A stretch of 64,000 bases of DNA from Azospirillum sp. TSO35-2. GTDB taxonomy: Bacteria > Pseudomonadota > Alphaproteobacteria > Azospirillales > Azospirillaceae. Location of the stretch: contig NZ_LGRA01000018.1 in the NCBI RefSeq assembly GCF_003116095.1, positions 704,739 to 768,738 on the forward strand. Reading direction: 5' to 3'. Position 1 is the first letter of the stretch, and the number at the start of each line of letters is the position of its first letter. Shown in pieces: positions 8,402-18,044 of the stretch. Under the pieces are notes generated by a model, which was not told where the DNA came from, ran no database searches, and saw nothing but the letters and a program-made list of their open reading frames with translations. A program made the position numbers and the translations under genes.

Positions 8402-10087
8402 TCAGTGCTTCGCCGCCGCGGCGGCACCGATGCCGGTCTGCGAGCGGACGAACTGGTCGTCGAAGGCGGCGCGTTCGGCGCGGGCGGACGCGCTGCGGTC
8501 CAGCTTCGACACGATGATCGTCACCAGGAAGGCCAGCGTCATCGAGAACAGGGCCGGCTGCTCGTAGGGGAAGATCGGCGCCGGGTTGTTCAGCACCACC
8601 ACCCACACGGCGTTCGACAGCACCACCATCGTCACCGCCGAGATCAGGCCGGCGATGCCGCCGGCCAGCGCGCCGCGGGTGGTCAGGCCCTTCCAGTACA
8701 TCGACAGGATCAGCACCGGGAAGTTCACCGACGCCGCCACGCCGAAGGTCAGGCCGACCAGGAAGGCGACGTTCTGCTTCTCAAAGGCGATGCCCAGCAC
8801 CACCGCCAGCACGCCCAGCACCAGCGACGCCATCTTGGAGACGCGCATCTCCTCGCGCTCCGTCGCCTCGCCCTTGCGGATGACGCGGGCGTAGAGGTCG
8901 TGGGCGATGGCGGACGCGCCGGCCAGCGCCAGGCCCGACACCACCGCCAGGATGGTGGCGAAGGCGACCGCCGACAGGAAGCCCAGGAACAGGTCGCCGC
9001 CCAGCGCCTTGGCCAGATGCATCACCGGCATGTTGCCGCCGCCGATCAGCTTGCCGCCGACCTTGCCGCCTTCGAAGAACTGCGGGTCGGTGCCGACGAT
9101 GGTGATCGCCGCCATGCCCAGGATGCAGACGAGCAGGAAGAAGAAACCGATGAAGCCGGAGGCGTAGAACACCGACTTGCGGGCCTCGCGCGCGTTGGGC
9201 ACGGTGAAGAAGCGCATCATGATGTGCGGCAGCGCCGCCGTGCCGAACAGCAGGCCCAGCGACAGCGACACCGCCGACACCGGGTCGGCCAGCAGCGTGC
9301 CCGGCCCCATGATCTTGACGCCGTCCTTGTGCGAGGCGATGGCGCTCTTGGCGATGGCCTCCAGGCTGAAGCCGAAGCGCGACAGGGCGAGGAAGGTCAG
9401 CACGACGCCGCCGCCCAGCAGCAGCACCGCCTTGATGATCTGCACCCAGGTGGTGGCGATCATGCCGCCGAAGGTGACGTAGACCACCATCAGCACGCCG
9501 ACCACGATCACCGCGACGTTGTAGTCCAGCCCGAACAGCAGCTTGATCAGCTGGCCGGCGCCGACCATCTGGACGATCAGGTAGAAGCACACCACCGTCA
9601 GCGAGCCGATGGCGGCGAAGGTGCGGATCTTGCCCTGGTCCAGCCGGTAGGACGCGATGTCGGCGAAGGTGAAGTGGCCGAGGTTGCGCAGCCGCTCCGC
9701 CAGCAGGAACAGGATGATCGGCCAGCCGACGAAGAAGCTGATGGTGTAGACGAAGCCGTCATAGCCCTTGGCGAACACCAGGCTCGACAGGCCCAGCAGG
9801 GTCGCCGCCGACATGTAGTCGCCGGCGATCGCCAAGCCGTTCTGGAAACCGGTGATGCCGCCGCCCGCCGTGTAGAAGTCCGACGTCGACTTGGTCCGGC
9901 TCGCCGCCCAGTAGGTGATGCCCAGCGTCATCATGACGAAGGCGATGAACATGCCGATGGCCGACAGGTTGACCGGCTGCTTGTCCACCGCGCCCAGGTC
10001 GCCGCCGGCGGCCAGCGCCGGCAGGGCGAACAGGCAGGCGGCGCCGGCCAGGGACAGCGCGGGGGTGAGGATCTTGCGGGCGTTCAT
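8402..10087 (-). CDS. actP: Cation/acetate symporter ActP
   Basis: This 561-residue sodium:solute symporter (SSS family) begins with a signal-like hydrophobic N-terminus ending LPALAAGG, followed by about 13 transmembrane helices. Hallmarks of ActP are the opening [30 protein letters not shown] and the segment [26 protein letters not shown]. It imports acetate and other short monocarboxylates with a cation. The start overlaps the DUF485 gene by 4 bp (ATGA), the usual yjcH-actP arrangement. A divergently transcribed kinase/regulator pair upstream is a plausible controller. Confidence 0.92.
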   Translation of the reverse strand: MNARKILTPALSLAGAACLFALPALAAGGDLGAVDKQPVNLSAIGMFIAFVMMTLGITYWAASRTKSTSDFYTAGGGITGFQNGLAIAGDYMSAATLLGLSSLVFAKGYDGFVYTISFFVGWPIILFLLAERLRNLGHFTFADIASYRLDQGKIRTFAAIGSLTVVCFYLIVQMVGAGQLIKLLFGLDYNVAVIVVGVLMVVYVTFGGMIATTWVQIIKAVLLLGGGVVLTFLALSRFGFSLEAIAKSAIASHKDGVKIMGPGTLLADPVSAVSLSLGLLFGTAALPHIMMRFFTVPNAREARKSVFYASGFIGFFFLLVCILGMAAITIVGTDPQFFEGGKVGGKLIGGGNMPVMHLAKALGGDLFLGFLSAVAFATILAVVSGLALAGASAIAHDLYARVIRKGEATEREEMRVSKMASLVLGVLAVVLGIAFEKQNVAFLVGLTFGVAASVNFPVLILSMYWKGLTTRGALAGGIAGLISAVTMVVLSNAVWVVVLNNPAPIFPYEQPALFSMTLAFLVTIIVSKLDRSASARAERAAFDDQFVRSQTGIGAAAAAKH

Positions 10088-10419
10088 TGCAGGGTCTCCC
10101 GCGTGATCTCGTCGGTCAGGTCCTGGAACGCACCGTTGGCGAAGTGCGAATAGACCCCGGTCAGCAGCCAGGACAGCACGATGATCGCCGCCCCGATGGG
10201 GAAGCCGACGCTCAGCGCCGAGTCGTCCGACAGCGGCTTCTGCAGCAGGCCGGGCGCGAAGGCCACCACCATCATGAAGCTGTAGTAGCCGACCAGCACC
10301 ACGGCCGACAGCGTCAGCGCCAGCCGGCTGCGGCGGCGGACCAACTCGTGGAATTTCGGGTTCCGGCGGACCCTCTCGTAGGCCGGGTTGAGGCTTGGCT
10401 TGGGGATGGCGCTCGACAT
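10084..10419 (-). CDS. DUF485 membrane protein (YjcH-like)
   Basis: The 111-residue inner-membrane protein has two transmembrane helices (about residues 33-53 and 71-90) and short cytoplasmic ends. The N-terminal motif [19 protein letters not shown] is typical of DUF485. It is the constant partner of ActP, to which it is coupled by a 4-bp overlap, and is thought to help assembly or activity of the symporter. A GGAGGAAAC ribosome site precedes the ATG. It is the first gene of the acetate uptake operon. Confidence 0.88.
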   Translation of the reverse strand: MSSAIPKPSLNPAYERVRRNPKFHELVRRRSRLALTLSAVVLVGYYSFMMVVAFAPGLLQKPLSDDSALSVGFPIGAAIIVLSWLLTGVYSHFANGAFQDLTDEITRETLQ

Positions 10420-10524
10420 GTTTCCTCCAGACGGTCATCGTCCTTGTTGGTCCCCCTCGCGGGGTTTATGTCTTCCGGCTAACAAAACAGTGTTTCGCAA
10501 ATTTCCCGGAAATATGACGAATTG

Positions 10525-10542
10525 TTTCAGCGCAATTTCAGC
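10525..10542 (+). promoter_or_regulatory. 11-bp-phased direct repeat TTTCAGC-N4-TTTCAGC
   Basis: Two exact heptamers (10525-10531, 10536-10542) are separated by 4 bp, giving one helical turn. This is the classic layout of OmpR/PhoB-family binding boxes. The site sits in the AT-richer gap between the divergent actP operon and the kinase/OmpR-type regulator operon. A palindrome ATTTCC-C-GGAAAT lies nearby at 10501-10513. Binding by the adjacent regulator is inferred. Confidence 0.45.
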
Positions 10543-10587
10543 AACAATATCACGCGATAGACGTTGAGCCGCGCTGCCGAAGCTGGG

Positions 10588-13416
10588 ATGATGGCGCCAC
10601 CTCCACTCCCCCCGACGTTCGCCCGCGCCATGGTCCGCTCGCCCCTGTTCCTCCGGCTGTTCTCGGCGATCCTGATCACGCTGGGCCTGTTCTCGGCCGC
10701 GGCCTACGTCTTCTCCGTCCCCTTCATCGAGGAGAAGGCGTACGAGATCGAACGCGACGCCAGCCGCACCATCCTCGACAATGTGTTCGAACTGGTCGGG
10801 AAGATCCGCGGCGGCCTGGAAGAGCAGCGGGTGACCACGGTGGAGTCCTACAAGACCCGCCTGCGCGACGTGCTGGAGCTGGCGGTCGGCTACATCGAGC
10901 ATGTCTACGCCCGCGCCGACCGCGGCGAGATCACCGCCGATGAGGCGCGGCGCGAGGCGATGGAGGGGCTGAAGGCGTTCCGCTACGGCAACGGCGACTA
11001 TGTCTGGGCGACCGACTACGACTCGGTGATCCTGTCCCACCCCTCGCCCGACTATCAGGGGCGGCAGGCATCCGACCTGCGCGACAATCTGGGCCGCCAC
11101 ATCCTGCCCACCATCATCGCCACCGCAAGGCGGGAGGGGGAGGGGTTCCACACCTATCCCTGGTGGCGCCCGAACGGCGACGAGCGGGCGCCGAAGCTCA
11201 GCTTCTTCCGCGACCTGCGCCAGCGCGGCATCATCGTCGGCACCGGCGCCTATCTGGCCGACGTCGACGCCGAGGTCGACCGCCGCAAGGCGGAGGCGAC
11301 CGACGATCTGCGCCAGGCGCTGCGCCGGCTGCGCATCGCCCGCACCGGCTATCTCTACATCTTCGATTCGGCGAACCGGATGATCATCCACCCGAATTCG
11401 AACATCGAGGGCACGGCCTTCGGCGACCTGCGCAACCCCGCCACCGGCCGCCCGATCGCCGAGGAGCTGAAGGTCGCCGCCAGCCGCGGCGAGCCGCTGA
11501 CCTACCTGTGGGACAAGCCCGACGATCCCGGCAACTACGCCTATGAGAAGATCAGCTGGGTCCGCCATTTCGAGGGGTTCGACTGGTACATCGCCTCCTC
11601 CGTCTATGTCGACGAACTGCGACGGTCGTCGGTGGTGCTGGGCAACCGCATCCTCGCCATCGGCATGGCGCTGATGGCGGCGGGCGGGATCCTGGGCTAC
11701 GTCGCCGTCGGCCGGCTGGTGCGGCCGCTGCGCCGGCTGGCGGAGACGGCGGCGCAGGTGCGCGGCGGCGACCTCAACGCCCGCAGCGGCATCCGCCGCG
11801 GCGACGAGATCGGGCTGCTCGCCGCCGCCTTCGACGGCATGGTCGGGCAGGTGCGCGACACCGTCGCGACGCTCGACAGCCGGGTGCGCGAGCGCACGGC
11901 GGCGCTGGCGGAGGTGGAGACGCGGCAGCGCGTGATCCTCGACGCGATCCCCGCCAGCATCGCCGGGCTGGACCGCGACGGCCGGCTGACCTTCGCCAAC
12001 CTGCGCTGGGCCGAACTGGTCGGGCGCGACAAGGCGGCGGTGATCGGCCGCGATCTGGCCGGCATCGTCGGCCGCCGGGCGATGGAGGCGCTGCGTCCCC
12101 ACCTCGACCGCTGCCTGGCCGGCGAGGTGGTGACCTTCGAATACGCCTTTCCGCGCGACGGCCGCAGCGTGGTGACCAAGACCACGCTGATCCCCCACCG
12201 TGGCGAGGGCCAAGCGGAAGAGGGTGTTGTCACCGGCCTGTTCGTGCTGACGCTGGACATCACCGACGAGAAGGAAACCGAACGCCAACTGGTCGAGGCG
12301 CAGCGGCTGAAGGCGGTCGGCCAGCTCTCCGGCGGGCTGGCGCACGACTTCAACAACCTGCTGTCGATCATCATCGGCAACCTGTCGGCGGCGCGCGAGC
12401 GCTACGCCGCGGTGGAGGGGCTGGACGCCTATCTGGAGCCGGCCCAGCGCGCCGGCCGCCGCGGCGCCGACATCACCGCCCGGCTGCTCGCCTTCTCGCG
12501 CCAGCAACCGCTGAAGCCGGAGCCGATCGAGCTGTGCGGCCTGCTGCGCGACATGGCGGTGCTGCTGCGCCGCTCCTTCCCCAGTTCCATCGCCATCAGC
12601 GTGCCGGAGGAGGGGCGGGAATGCTGGACCATCGCCGACCAGACCCAGTTGGAGAACGCGCTGGTCAACCTCGCCATCAACGCGCGCGACGCCATGCCCG
12701 GCGGCGGGCGGCTCGGCATCGCGGTCGGCCTCCGCAAGGTGGAGGGCGACCAATCCTTCGACGAGCCGGTCCGCCCCGACGATTATCTGGAAATCCGCGT
12801 CACCGACAGCGGCACCGGCTTCACGCCCGAGGCGCTGGCCCGCGCGGTGGAGCCCTTCTTCACCACCAAGGCGCTGGGCTCCGGCCTGGGGCTGTCGATG
12901 GTCTACGGCTTCGTCAAGCAGTCGCGCGGCTATCTGCGCATCGACAGCGCCGCGGGCGAGGGGACGACCGTCACCCTGCTGCTGCCGCGCGCCGAGCCGG
13001 TCGCCCGGCACGCCGAACCGGACGCCGTCGCCGCCGAGCCGGAGGGCACCTGGACCGGCCAGCTCGCCCTGGTGGCGGAGGACAACGACGACGTCCGGCA
13101 GGTGATGCGCCAGCAACTGGTCGATCTCGGCTTCTCGGTGGTGGAGGCGGCCAGCGGCGACGAGGCGGCGGAACTGGTGGAGCAGATCGACGGGCTGTCG
13201 CTGCTGGTGTCCGACATCGTGATGCCCGGCCTGTCGGGGGTGGAGCTGGCCCGGCGGGCCCGGCGGCTGCGGCCCGCCATGCGGGTGGTTCTGGTCAGCG
13301 GTTTCGCGGTCGAGTATGGCGACATGCCGCCGGATGCCGTCATACTGCGCAAACCATGGGACAAGCGGGACCTGGTGGCGGCCATCGGCCACGCCGCCGA
13401 ACCCGCGCCGGCCTGA
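10588..13416 (+). CDS. Hybrid sensor histidine kinase with tandem Cache domain
   Basis: The protein has about 942 residues. TM1 lies at about 21-40, then a double Cache sensor (two similar segments, each with the YGNGDYVWATDY / RTGYLYIFDSAN pattern), TM2 at about 355-375, HAMP and PAS. The HisKA phosphoacceptor is H586 in GGLAHDFNNLL; the HATPase domain ends GSGLGLSMVYGFVKQ. A C-terminal receiver has its acidic pocket at AEDND and phospho-Asp D876 (SDIVMPG). The Cache type resembles small-carboxylate sensors. The gene is divergent from the acetate permease operon and followed by an OmpR-type regulator, so acetate or related acids are candidate ligands (inference). I chose ATG 10588; a TTG at 10564 is also in frame. 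Confidence 0.85.
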   Translation: MMAPPPLPPTFARAMVRSPLFLRLFSAILITLGLFSAAAYVFSVPFIEEKAYEIERDASRTILDNVFELVGKIRGGLEEQRVTTVESYKTRLRDVLELAVGYIEHVYARADRGEITADEARREAMEGLKAFRYGNGDYVWATDYDSVILSHPSPDYQGRQASDLRDNLGRHILPTIIATARREGEGFHTYPWWRPNGDERAPKLSFFRDLRQRGIIVGTGAYLADVDAEVDRRKAEATDDLRQALRRLRIARTGYLYIFDSANRMIIHPNSNIEGTAFGDLRNPATGRPIAEELKVAASRGEPLTYLWDKPDDPGNYAYEKISWVRHFEGFDWYIASSVYVDELRRSSVVLGNRILAIGMALMAAGGILGYVAVGRLVRPLRRLAETAAQVRGGDLNARSGIRRGDEIGLLAAAFDGMVGQVRDTVATLDSRVRERTAALAEVETRQRVILDAIPASIAGLDRDGRLTFANLRWAELVGRDKAAVIGRDLAGIVGRRAMEALRPHLDRCLAGEVVTFEYAFPRDGRSVVTKTTLIPHRGEGQAEEGVVTGLFVLTLDITDEKETERQLVEAQRLKAVGQLSGGLAHDFNNLLSIIIGNLSAARERYAAVEGLDAYLEPAQRAGRRGADITARLLAFSRQQPLKPEPIELCGLLRDMAVLLRRSFPSSIAISVPEEGRECWTIADQTQLENALVNLAINARDAMPGGGRLGIAVGLRKVEGDQSFDEPVRPDDYLEIRVTDSGTGFTPEALARAVEPFFTTKALGSGLGLSMVYGFVKQSRGYLRIDSAAGEGTTVTLLLPRAEPVARHAEPDAVAAEPEGTWTGQLALVAEDNDDVRQVMRQQLVDLGFSVVEAASGDEAAELVEQIDGLSLLVSDIVMPGLSGVELARRARRLRPAMRVVLVSGFAVEYGDMPPDAVILRKPWDKRDLVAAIGHAAEPAPA

Positions 13417-13468
13417 ACGAACGGGCCGCTGAGCGATCAGACAGCACAGGGCGAACGAGGAAACGCGC

Positions 13469-14203
13469 GTGGGACAGAAGAAGCGCATCTGTGTGATCGA
13501 GGACGAGGCCGACATCCGCCGGCTGGTGACCGAGGTGCTGGAGGGCTACGGCTACGAGGTGTCGTGCTGGGCCAGCGGGCGGGAGGGGCGGGCGGCGATC
13601 CAGCGCCAGCCCCCCGACCTCTGCCTCGTCGACCTCGGGCTGCCGGACATGGACGGGCTGACCCTGGTGCGCGAGCTGTGGGAGGACGTGCGCTTCGGCG
13701 TCATCATCCTGTCCGGGCGCGGCGGGACCTCCGACCGGGTGCTGGGGCTGGAGCTGGGCGCCGACGATTACATCGTGAAGCCGTTCGAACCGCGCGAGCT
13801 GGTCGCCCGCGTCAACAGCGCCATCCGCCGGCGCGAGCAGCTGGCCAGCGCCACGGCCGGCGGCCCGGCCGGCGCCGAAACCGGACGGGCGCGCTTCGGC
13901 CCCTGGGTGTTCGACCTCGGCGACCTGACGCTGACCGCCGACGACGGCCGGCAGGAAAGCCTGACCGCGGCGGAGGCGGCGCTGCTGCTGACCCTGGTGA
14001 AGGCGCCCAAGCGCGTGCTGTCGCGCGAGCATCTGCAAGGCTCCGACCTGGACCGCGACGACTTTCCCTACGACCGCAGCATTGACGTCCGCGTCTCGCG
14101 CATCCGCAAGAAGATCGAGGACGACCCGCGAACGCCGCGGCTGATCAAGACGGTCTACGGCGCGGGGTACCTGTTCGCGGCGGACGTGACGTGGTTGCGG
14201 TGA
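13469..14203 (+). CDS. OmpR/PhoB-family response regulator
   Basis: The 244-residue protein has an N-terminal receiver domain (acidic pair E11/D12, phosphoacceptor D55 in LVDLGLPDMDG, KPF at the end) and a C-terminal winged helix with the OmpR-family ending SIDVRVSRIRKKIEDD...IKTVYGAGYLF. The start is a GTG, 52 bp after the hybrid kinase, so the pair is probably one operon. The hybrid kinase already has its own receiver, so phosphotransfer may pass through or be gated by that domain. The nearest likely target is the divergent acetate permease promoter with its 11-bp-phased repeat. Confidence 0.88.
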   Translation: MGQKKRICVIEDEADIRRLVTEVLEGYGYEVSCWASGREGRAAIQRQPPDLCLVDLGLPDMDGLTLVRELWEDVRFGVIILSGRGGTSDRVLGLELGADDYIVKPFEPRELVARVNSAIRRREQLASATAGGPAGAETGRARFGPWVFDLGDLTLTADDGRQESLTAAEAALLLTLVKAPKRVLSREHLQGSDLDRDDFPYDRSIDVRVSRIRKKIEDDPRTPRLIKTVYGAGYLFAADVTWLR

Positions 14204-14372
14204 GGGGGCACCTGGGATGCGCCACTCCCGCAACATCCCCAATAACAATTGGTCATAATCCTGAGAAAGTTGCGCAAAGCTGATCGGGTAGAGCCTGTAG
14301 CCAACACCGCCGCGCCCCCGGATCCCGGGGGATGACGGCGCGCAACAAGAACCCTCTAGGGAGAACGGTCCG

Positions 14373-16016
14373 ATGAGTGCATCCACCGCTGCCGGCGGCA
14401 ACCCCTATGACCGCGACCTCGACCGCAACGCCGCGAACTTCGTCGCGCTGACGCCGCTGACCTTCCTGGAGCGCGCGGCGGCGGTCTGGCCGGACCGGGT
14501 CGCCGTCATCCATGGCCCGGTCCGCCGCAACTGGGCGGAAACCTTCGTCCGCGTGCGCCGTCTGGCCGCAGCGCTGGCGAATGTCGGCATCGGCGCCGGC
14601 GACACCGTCGCCATGCTGGCCGCCAACACGCCCGAGCTGTTCGAGGCGCATTTCGGCGTGCCGCTGGCCGGCGCCGTGCTGAACGCCATCAACACCCGGC
14701 TCGACGCCGAGGCCATCGCCTTCATCCTGAAGCATGGCGAGGCGAAGATCCTGATCGTCGACCGCGAGTTCTCCGGCGTCGCCAAGAAGGCGCTGGCGCT
14801 GCTGGAATCGCCGATTCCGGTGGTGGACATCGACGACCCGACCTACAGCGGCGGCGAGCTGATCGGCGACCGCGACTACGAGTCCTTCATCAGCGACGTC
14901 GGCACCGAGCATCCCTGGACCCCGCCGGCCGACGAATGGCAGGCCATCGCGCTGAACTACACCTCGGGCACCACCGGCAACCCGAAGGGCGTCGTCTATC
15001 ACCACCGCGGCGCCTACCTGAACGCGGTGTCGAACGCGCTGTCCTGGAACATGGGCGACGCGCCGGTGTATCTGTGGACGCTGCCGATGTTCCACTGCAA
15101 CGGCTGGTGCTTCCCCTGGACCATCGCCGTCACCGCCGGCACCGCCGTCTGCCTGCGGCAGGTCCGTCCCGACGCCGTGCTGTCGCTGATCCGCGACGAG
15201 AAGGTGACGAACTTCTGCGGCGCGCCGATCGTGCTCAACCTGCTGAACAACGCGCCCGCCGCGCTGAAGCAGGGCATCGACCACAAGGTCAAGGTGATGG
15301 TCGCCGGCGCCGCCCCGCCCGCCGCCGTCATCGCCGGCATGGAGCGCATGGGCTGGGAAGTCACCCACGTCTACGGCCTGACCGAATGCTACGGCCCGAC
15401 CGTGGTCTGCGTCTGGCACGACCGCTGGAACGAGCTGTCGCTTGACGACAAGGCGGCGATCAAGGCCCGCCAGGGTGTGCGCGGCCCGATGCTGGAAGCG
15501 GTGATCGTCGCCGATCCCTTCACGCTGGAACCGATGCCGAAGGACGGCCGCAGCATGGGCGAGATCCTGATGCGCGGCAACAACGTGATGAAGGGCTACC
15601 TGAAGAACCCCAAGGCGACGGAAGAGGCCTTCGCCGGCGGCTGGTTCCACACCGGCGACCTCGCCGTCTGGCACGAGGACGGCTACGTCGAGATCAAGGA
15701 CCGCTCGAAGGACATCATCATCTCCGGCGGCGAGAACATCTCTTCGATCGAGGTCGAGGACGTGCTCTACAAGCACCCGGAGGTGCTGGAGGCCGCCGTC
15801 GTCGCCCGCCACGACGAGAAGTGGGGCGAGACGCCCTGCGCCTTCGTCACGCTGAAGGACGGCTCCACCGCGACCGAAGCCGACATCATCGCCTTCTGTC
15901 GCTCGCACATGGCGCACTTCAAGTGCCCGCGCACGGTGGTGTTCGGCCCGCTGCCGAAGACCTCCACCGGCAAGATCCAGAAGTACGTCCTGCGCAAGCA
16001 GACCGAGGCGCTGTAA
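14373..16016 (+). CDS. Acyl-CoA synthetase (AMP-forming, DmdB-like)
   Basis: This is a 547-residue ANL-superfamily ligase. It has the phosphate loop [12 protein letters not shown] at about 192-203, the motif [20 protein letters not shown], and the C-terminal hinge and lysine region [12 protein letters not shown]...[13 protein letters not shown]. It activates a carboxylic acid to the acyl-AMP and then the CoA thioester. The sequence style ([12 protein letters not shown]) is that of the medium/short-chain ligases grouped with 3-methylmercaptopropionyl-CoA ligase, not acetyl-CoA synthetase. The exact substrate cannot be read from sequence. It lies upstream of etfBA and a hydroxyacyl-CoA dehydrogenase, consistent with fatty-acid oxidation. 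Confidence 0.85.
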   Translation: MSASTAAGGNPYDRDLDRNAANFVALTPLTFLERAAAVWPDRVAVIHGPVRRNWAETFVRVRRLAAALANVGIGAGDTVAMLAANTPELFEAHFGVPLAGAVLNAINTRLDAEAIAFILKHGEAKILIVDREFSGVAKKALALLESPIPVVDIDDPTYSGGELIGDRDYESFISDVGTEHPWTPPADEWQAIALNYTSGTTGNPKGVVYHHRGAYLNAVSNALSWNMGDAPVYLWTLPMFHCNGWCFPWTIAVTAGTAVCLRQVRPDAVLSLIRDEKVTNFCGAPIVLNLLNNAPAALKQGIDHKVKVMVAGAAPPAAVIAGMERMGWEVTHVYGLTECYGPTVVCVWHDRWNELSLDDKAAIKARQGVRGPMLEAVIVADPFTLEPMPKDGRSMGEILMRGNNVMKGYLKNPKATEEAFAGGWFHTGDLAVWHEDGYVEIKDRSKDIIISGGENISSIEVEDVLYKHPEVLEAAVVARHDEKWGETPCAFVTLKDGSTATEADIIAFCRSHMAHFKCPRTVVFGPLPKTSTGKIQKYVLRKQTEAL

Positions 16017-16024
16017 GGGGCACG

Positions 16025-16203
16025 TTGCCCCCCTCGCCAACCCTCTTCCGCCAACGCGAGAGAGGGGACTGCCTCCGTCCTTTGCGATGTCTTTGCAAGC
16101 ATCCGCCCCCTCCCCCGCGTTCGCTCTCGCACAAAGCTATGCTTTGTGCTGGCGCGACAGGCGGACCATAGGTCCGCCGAGAGCGGGGGAGGGATGGGGT
16201 GGG
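16025..16203. repeat. Modular GC-rich palindromic element, copy A (with double hairpin)
   Basis: The left part has a degenerate C-rich palindrome ending GAGGGGACTGCC. The right part is framed by an 11-bp inverted repeat (16108-16118 with 16183-16193). Inside are two perfect hairpins: 9-bp stem 16129-16137/16141-16149 and 7-bp stem 16161-16167/16171-16177. Bases 16122-16193 match 63929-64000 at 68 of 72 positions, with differences in a loop or in linkers. It lies between the acyl-CoA synthetase and etfB genes, on the transcribed side. Confidence 0.85.
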
Positions 16204-16255
16204 GGCAACGCCCCTCCATGCCCGCACGCCGCCCAATTCCAAAGGGACCCGCGCC

Positions 16256-17005
16256 ATGAAGATCCTCTGCGCCGTGAAGCGCGTCGTCGACTACAACGTC
16301 AAGATCCGGGTGAAGACCGACCAGTCCGGTGTCGAGACGTCCAACGTGAAGTTCTCGATGAACCCCTTCGACGAGATCGCCGTCGAGGAAGCGGTTCGCC
16401 TGAAGGAGGCCGGCACGGCGACCGAGATCGTCGTCGTGTCCATCGGGCCGGCCCAGGCTCAGGAGACGCTGCGCACCGCGCTGGCGATGGGCGCCGACCG
16501 CGCCATCCTGGTGCAGACCGATGTGGAGACCCAGCCGCTGGCCGTCGCCAAGGTCCTGAAGGCCCTGGTCGAGAAGGAAGCCCCCGGGCTGGTGATCCTC
16601 GGCAAGCAGGCGATCGACGACGACTGCAACCAGACCGGCCAGATGCTGGCGGCGCTGCTCGGCTGGGGCCAGGGCACCTTCGCCTCGAAGGTCGTGCCGG
16701 CCGACGGCAAGGTCACGGTGACCCGCGAGATCGACGGCGGCCTGGAGACGGTCGAGCTGGCGCTGCCGGCGGTGGTGACGGCCGACCTGCGGCTGAACGA
16801 GCCGCGCTACGCATCGCTGCCCAACATCATGAAGGCGAAGAAGAAGCCGCTGGAGACCGTCACCCCGGACAGCCTTGGCGTCGACGTGACCCCGCGCCTG
16901 ACGACGCTGAAGGTGACCGAGCCCGCCAAGCGCAAGGCCGGCGTCAAGGTCGCCGATGTGGCGGCGCTGGTCGACAAGCTCAAGAACGAAGCCCGCGTGA
17001 TCTGA
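16256..17005 (+). CDS. etfB: Electron transfer flavoprotein, beta subunit
   Basis: This 249-residue ETF beta subunit shows the family start [20 protein letters not shown], the conserved [17 protein letters not shown], and the AMP-binding region [36 protein letters not shown] is the ETF-beta recognition-loop signature. With EtfA it forms the soluble FAD/AMP heterodimer that accepts electrons from acyl-CoA dehydrogenases and passes them to ETF-quinone oxidoreductase. The ATG was chosen because MKILCAVKR is the family N-terminus. It lies 16 bp from etfA. Confidence 0.96.
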   Translation: MKILCAVKRVVDYNVKIRVKTDQSGVETSNVKFSMNPFDEIAVEEAVRLKEAGTATEIVVVSIGPAQAQETLRTALAMGADRAILVQTDVETQPLAVAKVLKALVEKEAPGLVILGKQAIDDDCNQTGQMLAALLGWGQGTFASKVVPADGKVTVTREIDGGLETVELALPAVVTADLRLNEPRYASLPNIMKAKKKPLETVTPDSLGVDVTPRLTTLKVTEPAKRKAGVKVADVAALVDKLKNEARVI

Positions 17006-17021
17006 GGGGAATGATCTGATC

Positions 17022-17966
17022 ATGGCCAACATTCTCGTCATCGCCGAACACGACAACGCGGCGCTGAAGCCCGCGACGCTGAACGCCGTCACCGCCGCCG
17101 GCAAAATCGGCGGCGACATCCACATCCTGGTCGCCGGCAAGGGCGCGCAGGCCGCCGCCGACGCCGCCGCGAAGGTTGCCGGCGTCGCCAAGGTGCTGCT
17201 GGCCGACGATGCCGCCTACGAGCACCAGTTGCCGGAGGACGTCGCTCCGCTGGTGGTGTCCCTGGCCAAGAGCGGCTACGGCCATGTGCTGGCCGGCGCC
17301 ACCTCGATGGGCAAGAATCTGCTGCCGCGCGTCGCGGCCCTGCTGGACGTCGCCGCCATCTCCGACATCACCGGCGTGGCGTCGGCCGACACCTTCGAAC
17401 GGCCGATCTACGCCGGCAACGCCATCGCCACCGTGCAGTCGTCCGATGCGGTGAAGATCATCACCGTCCGCACCACCGCCTTCGAAACCGCCGCCGCCGA
17501 AGGCGGTTCGGCCGCGGTCGAGACGGTCGCGGGTGCCGGCGCGGCCAGCCTGTCGCGCTTCGTCTCGGCCGAGCTGACCAAGTCGGAGCGTCCGGAGCTG
17601 ACCGCCGCCCGCGTCGTGGTGTCGGGTGGCCGCGGCATGCAGTCGGGCGAGAATTTCCCGCTGCTGGAGGCGCTGGCCGACAAGCTGGGCGCCGCCGTCG
17701 GCGCCAGCCGCGCCGCGGTCGACGCGGGTTTCGTGCCGAACGATTACCAGGTCGGGCAAACCGGCAAGATCGTGGCGCCCGAGCTGTACATCGCCGTCGG
17801 CATCTCGGGTGCGATCCAGCACCTGGCCGGCATGAAGGACAGCAAGGTGATCGTCGCGATCAACAAGGATGAGGAAGCGCCCATTTTCCAGGTGGCCGAT
17901 TACGGCCTCGTCGCGGACCTGTTCAAGGCCGTGCCGGAGCTGACGGCCGAACTGGACAAGCGCTGA
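17022..17966 (+). CDS. etfA: Electron transfer flavoprotein, alpha subunit
   Basis: The 314-residue ETF alpha subunit has an N-terminal nucleotide-binding-like domain. Its C-terminal FAD-binding domain has the signature [36 protein letters not shown], then [30 protein letters not shown] and the closing [22 protein letters not shown]. It pairs with the beta subunit encoded just upstream. The three-gene order etfB-etfA-hydroxyacyl-CoA dehydrogenase is common in alphaproteobacteria. Confidence 0.96.
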   Translation: MANILVIAEHDNAALKPATLNAVTAAGKIGGDIHILVAGKGAQAAADAAAKVAGVAKVLLADDAAYEHQLPEDVAPLVVSLAKSGYGHVLAGATSMGKNLLPRVAALLDVAAISDITGVASADTFERPIYAGNAIATVQSSDAVKIITVRTTAFETAAAEGGSAAVETVAGAGAASLSRFVSAELTKSERPELTAARVVVSGGRGMQSGENFPLLEALADKLGAAVGASRAAVDAGFVPNDYQVGQTGKIVAPELYIAVGISGAIQHLAGMKDSKVIVAINKDEEAPIFQVADYGLVADLFKAVPELTAELDKR

Positions 17967-18044
17967 CCTGGGCGCGGGGGGTGCACCGGCCCCGGCCGGC
18001 GCCTCCCGCGGTCCTTCCACCCTAATCCTTGCGGGACAGCCTCA

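Noticed and set aside
10435..13515. Minus-strand open frame of 1026 codons across the hybrid kinase
   Set aside because: Same reason: the plus-strand protein has complete Cache, HisKA, HATPase and receiver motifs.
14373..16016. Acetyl-CoA synthetase (acs), given the nearby acetate permease
   Set aside because: The protein is about 547 residues and has motifs of DmdB-like medium/short-chain ligases. True Acs is about 650 residues with a different N-terminus.
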